64,000 bases of DNA from Mycobacterium simulans (lineage in GTDB: Bacteria; Actinomycetota; Actinomycetes; Mycobacteriales; Mycobacteriaceae), in NCBI RefSeq assembly GCF_900232995.1, contig NZ_OCVX01000003.1, positions 417,186 to 481,185 of the forward strand, in the 5' to 3' direction. A program made the translations under genes and the position numbers. Below, piece after piece: positions 62,613 to 64,000 of this stretch. The first letter of the stretch is position 1, and each line of letters opens with the position of its first letter. The notes under the pieces were generated by a model that saw only the letters and a list, made by a program, of their open reading frames with translations, had not been told where the DNA came from and ran no database searches.

Positions 62613-63335
62613 CTACCGGGCGGAGTCGGCAGGGATGCGCTCGTGCACCGTCAGCAATAGATGGTCGAACTGGTTTTGGGCAGTAGCCGACGGTGCTGTC
62701 AGCATGGCGACTTCGGCAAGCAGTTGCGTCGCCAGCGCGCGCAACTTGGTGTTTGTCTCTTGCGACCGCCACTGCAAGACGCGGAATGCCTGATCGGCAC
62801 TGACCCGATACACAAACATCAGCACGCCCTTGGCCTGCTCGATGGCCGCCCGATTCTCAAATAAGCCCGGAAGAGCGTCGTCGAGCACCTCCTGCCTCGT
62901 CTCGTGTCGGGTTTCATCCAAGGTGTCGGTGAGGTCGATGTAATGACCGGCGGTACCTACCACCGCACCCGCCTCGTCGAGCATGCGATCAGCCACAACG
63001 ATCGCGTCGTGCACCTTGCCCGTGGTGTCGACGAACCGGTGCCGACTCGAAAACGACTCTCCCGACCGCAATGCGTAATCAAGCATGTCCTGGACGGCCG
63101 CACGGTCGTCCGGATGCTTGTGGGACAACAGCAGTTTCGTCGTTGGCACCACCGATCCGGGTTCATATCCGTGCATCCGCGCTACCTCGTCAGACCACTC
63201 CCAATGTTGACCGGCGAACCAGAAGCGGAAACTGCCCACGTTCAAGTACTTGCCGGCCGCGGCGCCCATCGACTGGTCTTGGCTACCGGGTGTCGGTGTG
63301 CATTTCTGGATGGGTTGGTGCACGTTTTGCATCAT
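62613..63335 (-). CDS. PAS-ANTAR RNA-binding regulator
   Basis: A 240-residue protein with an N-terminal PAS domain (FRFWFAGQHWEWSDEVARMHGYEPGSVVPTTKLLLSHKHPDDRAAVQDMLDYALRSGESFSSRHRFVDTTGKVHDAIVVADRMLDEAGAVVGTAGHYIDLTD, about residues 33-135). The C-terminal ANTAR domain is ENRAAIEQAKGVLMFVYRVSADQAFRVLQWRSQETNTKLRALATQLLAEV. ANTAR proteins bind paired RNA hairpins to stop transcription termination; the PAS domain may sense light, redox or a ligand. GAGTGGG upstream supports the ATG at 63335. It converges with the ctpH operon. Confidence 0.88.
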   Translation of the reverse strand: MMQNVHQPIQKCTPTPGSQDQSMGAAAGKYLNVGSFRFWFAGQHWEWSDEVARMHGYEPGSVVPTTKLLLSHKHPDDRAAVQDMLDYALRSGESFSSRHRFVDTTGKVHDAIVVADRMLDEAGAVVGTAGHYIDLTDTLDETRHETRQEVLDDALPGLFENRAAIEQAKGVLMFVYRVSADQAFRVLQWRSQETNTKLRALATQLLAEVAMLTAPSATAQNQFDHLLLTVHERIPADSAR

Positions 63336-63459
63336 CCCACTCGACAGTTGCGACTGCTACTTTGTGCACTCTGCCGCGATCGGCGTGAATCCGACGAATT
63401 CGCTGGGCAACGACGATAGGCTCCACCTCTGGTCGTTATGAGCTGGTCGGAGGTAGGGG

Positions 63460-64000
63460 ATGTCGTTTGTGATCACGTCGCCAGCGGCGGTGGCCGCCGC
63501 GGCAACGGATCTGGCCAATATTGGGTCCACGATCAGCGCGGCAAATCTGGCGGTGGCGGCTCCGACGACGGGCGTGCTCGCCGCGGGCGCCGATCAGGTG
63601 TCGGCGGCGGTCGCGGCTCTGTTCGACGCCCATGCCCAGTCCTATCAGCTGCTGAGCGCCCAGGCGTCGGCGTTTCATGAACAGCTTGTGCAGACCTTGA
63701 ACGCAGGTGCAGGATCGTATGCCAGCGCCGAAGCCGCCAACGTCCAGCAGGCTCTGCTGGACGCGATCAACGCGCCCACTCAGACGCTGTTGGGCCGCCC
63801 GCTGATCGGCGACGGCGCCAACGCGACCACGCCCGGCGGCAGCGGCGGCGCGGGCGGCATCCTGTGGGGCAATGGCGGTGACGGTGCAGCGGGGGCGGAG
63901 GGCCAGGCCGGCGGGGGGGGGGGGGGAGGCGGGATAATCGGGGAGGGCGGGTGGGTCTTATACCCAACTGACGCGGCCCGCGAGACGCCCGGGGTAGGTG
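63460..64000 (+). CDS. PE_PGRS-family protein, 5' part (truncated at window end)
   Basis: ATG at 63460 follows GGAGG. The PE domain (about residues 1-95) is [96 protein letters not shown]. The linker [46 protein letters not shown] is the usual GRPLIGNGA-type start of a PGRS region with G-G-x repeats. The frame is still open at the window end, but from 63913 the sequence is artefact-like and should not be translated. PE_PGRS proteins are ESX-5 substrates of the cell surface. Confidence 0.85.
   Translation, partial: MSFVITSPAAVAAAATDLANIGSTISAANLAVAAPTTGVLAAGADQVSAAVAALFDAHAQSYQLLSAQASAFHEQLVQTLNAGAGSYASAEAANVQQALLDAINAPTQTLLGRPLIGDGANATTPGGSGGAGGILWGNGGDGAAGAEGQAGGGGGGGGIIGEGGWVLYPTDAARETPGVG
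63913..63984. other. probable sequencing artefact: poly-G run and Nextera adapter remnant at contig end
   Basis: A run of 14 G (63913-63926), a low-complexity stretch, then TCTTATACCCAACTGACGC at 63956 onward. Aligned to the Illumina Nextera transposase adapter read-through (TCTTATACACATCTGACGC, continuing GCTGCCGACGAG), 63956-63984 matches 24 of 29 positions. This is not PGRS sequence. Confidence 0.7.

Noticed and set aside
63927..64000. PE_PGRS coding sequence to the window end
   Set aside because: Matches the Nextera adapter and is not Gly-Gly-x repeat; treated as artefact.

Overview
This window is chromosomal DNA from a slow-growing Mycobacterium outside the M. tuberculosis complex. It is GC-rich, many genes start with GTG, and there are PPE and PE_PGRS genes, mmpS/mmpL pairs, a mycolate cyclopropane synthase, and sigK/rskA. 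Gene order mirrors the M. tuberculosis segment Rv0470c to Rv0424c read in reverse. Several departures rule out M. tuberculosis itself: umaA is missing beside pcaA, there is a second mmpS-mmpL pair, the Rv0455c homologue is broken, and there are extra regulators and transporters.

Layout. 1-8.6 kb: end of a UbiA prenyltransferase, pcaA, then fatty-acid and acetate metabolism (fadB2, icl1, an acyl-ACP thioesterase, ramB, lpdC). 8.6-12 kb: an inserted block with a YbaK-like protein, a TetR and a PucR regulator. 12-15 kb: two membrane proteins, a DUF779 protein and an aldehyde dehydrogenase. 15-20 kb: prolyl oligopeptidase carrying an in-frame 57-bp tandem repeat, a beta-propeller lipoprotein, echA2, the Rv0455c pseudogene and a Cys-rich protein. 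20-28 kb: two mmpS-mmpL pairs facing away from a central TetR gene, with a candidate IdeR box. 28-33.5 kb: a six-gene sigK-rskA operon that includes ufaA1. 33.5-41 kb: a membrane protein, DinB and glyoxalase-fold proteins, an amidohydrolase, PPE10-like, and groEL2 with two CIRCE operators. 41-51 kb: a flavin monooxygenase, SDR, moeA2, an MFS transporter, psd-pssA-AAA ATPase, and a TetR with a divergent small gene. 51-57 kb: Lon-domain protein, GCS2-type ligase, sodC, virR, DUF3263, def, acetyltransferase and xthA. 57-62.6 kb: the giant P-type ATPase ctpH between two small membrane proteins. 62.6-64 kb: a PAS-ANTAR regulator and the start of a PE_PGRS gene.

Regulation. Much of this window looks leaderless: about twenty genes have a TANNNT-like -10 element 6-8 nt before the start codon, often with no Shine-Dalgarno. 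The glyoxalase/amidohydrolase pair shares one symmetric 17-bp promoter. RamB probably controls icl1, SigK its own operon, and HrcA groEL2.

The last ~90 bases look artefactual: a 14-base poly-G run, then a stretch matching 24 of 29 positions of the Illumina Nextera transposase adapter. The window therefore probably ends at a draft contig end. No tRNA, rRNA, insertion sequence or CRISPR array was seen. Assignments rest on motif reading and remembered family sequences, not on database searches.
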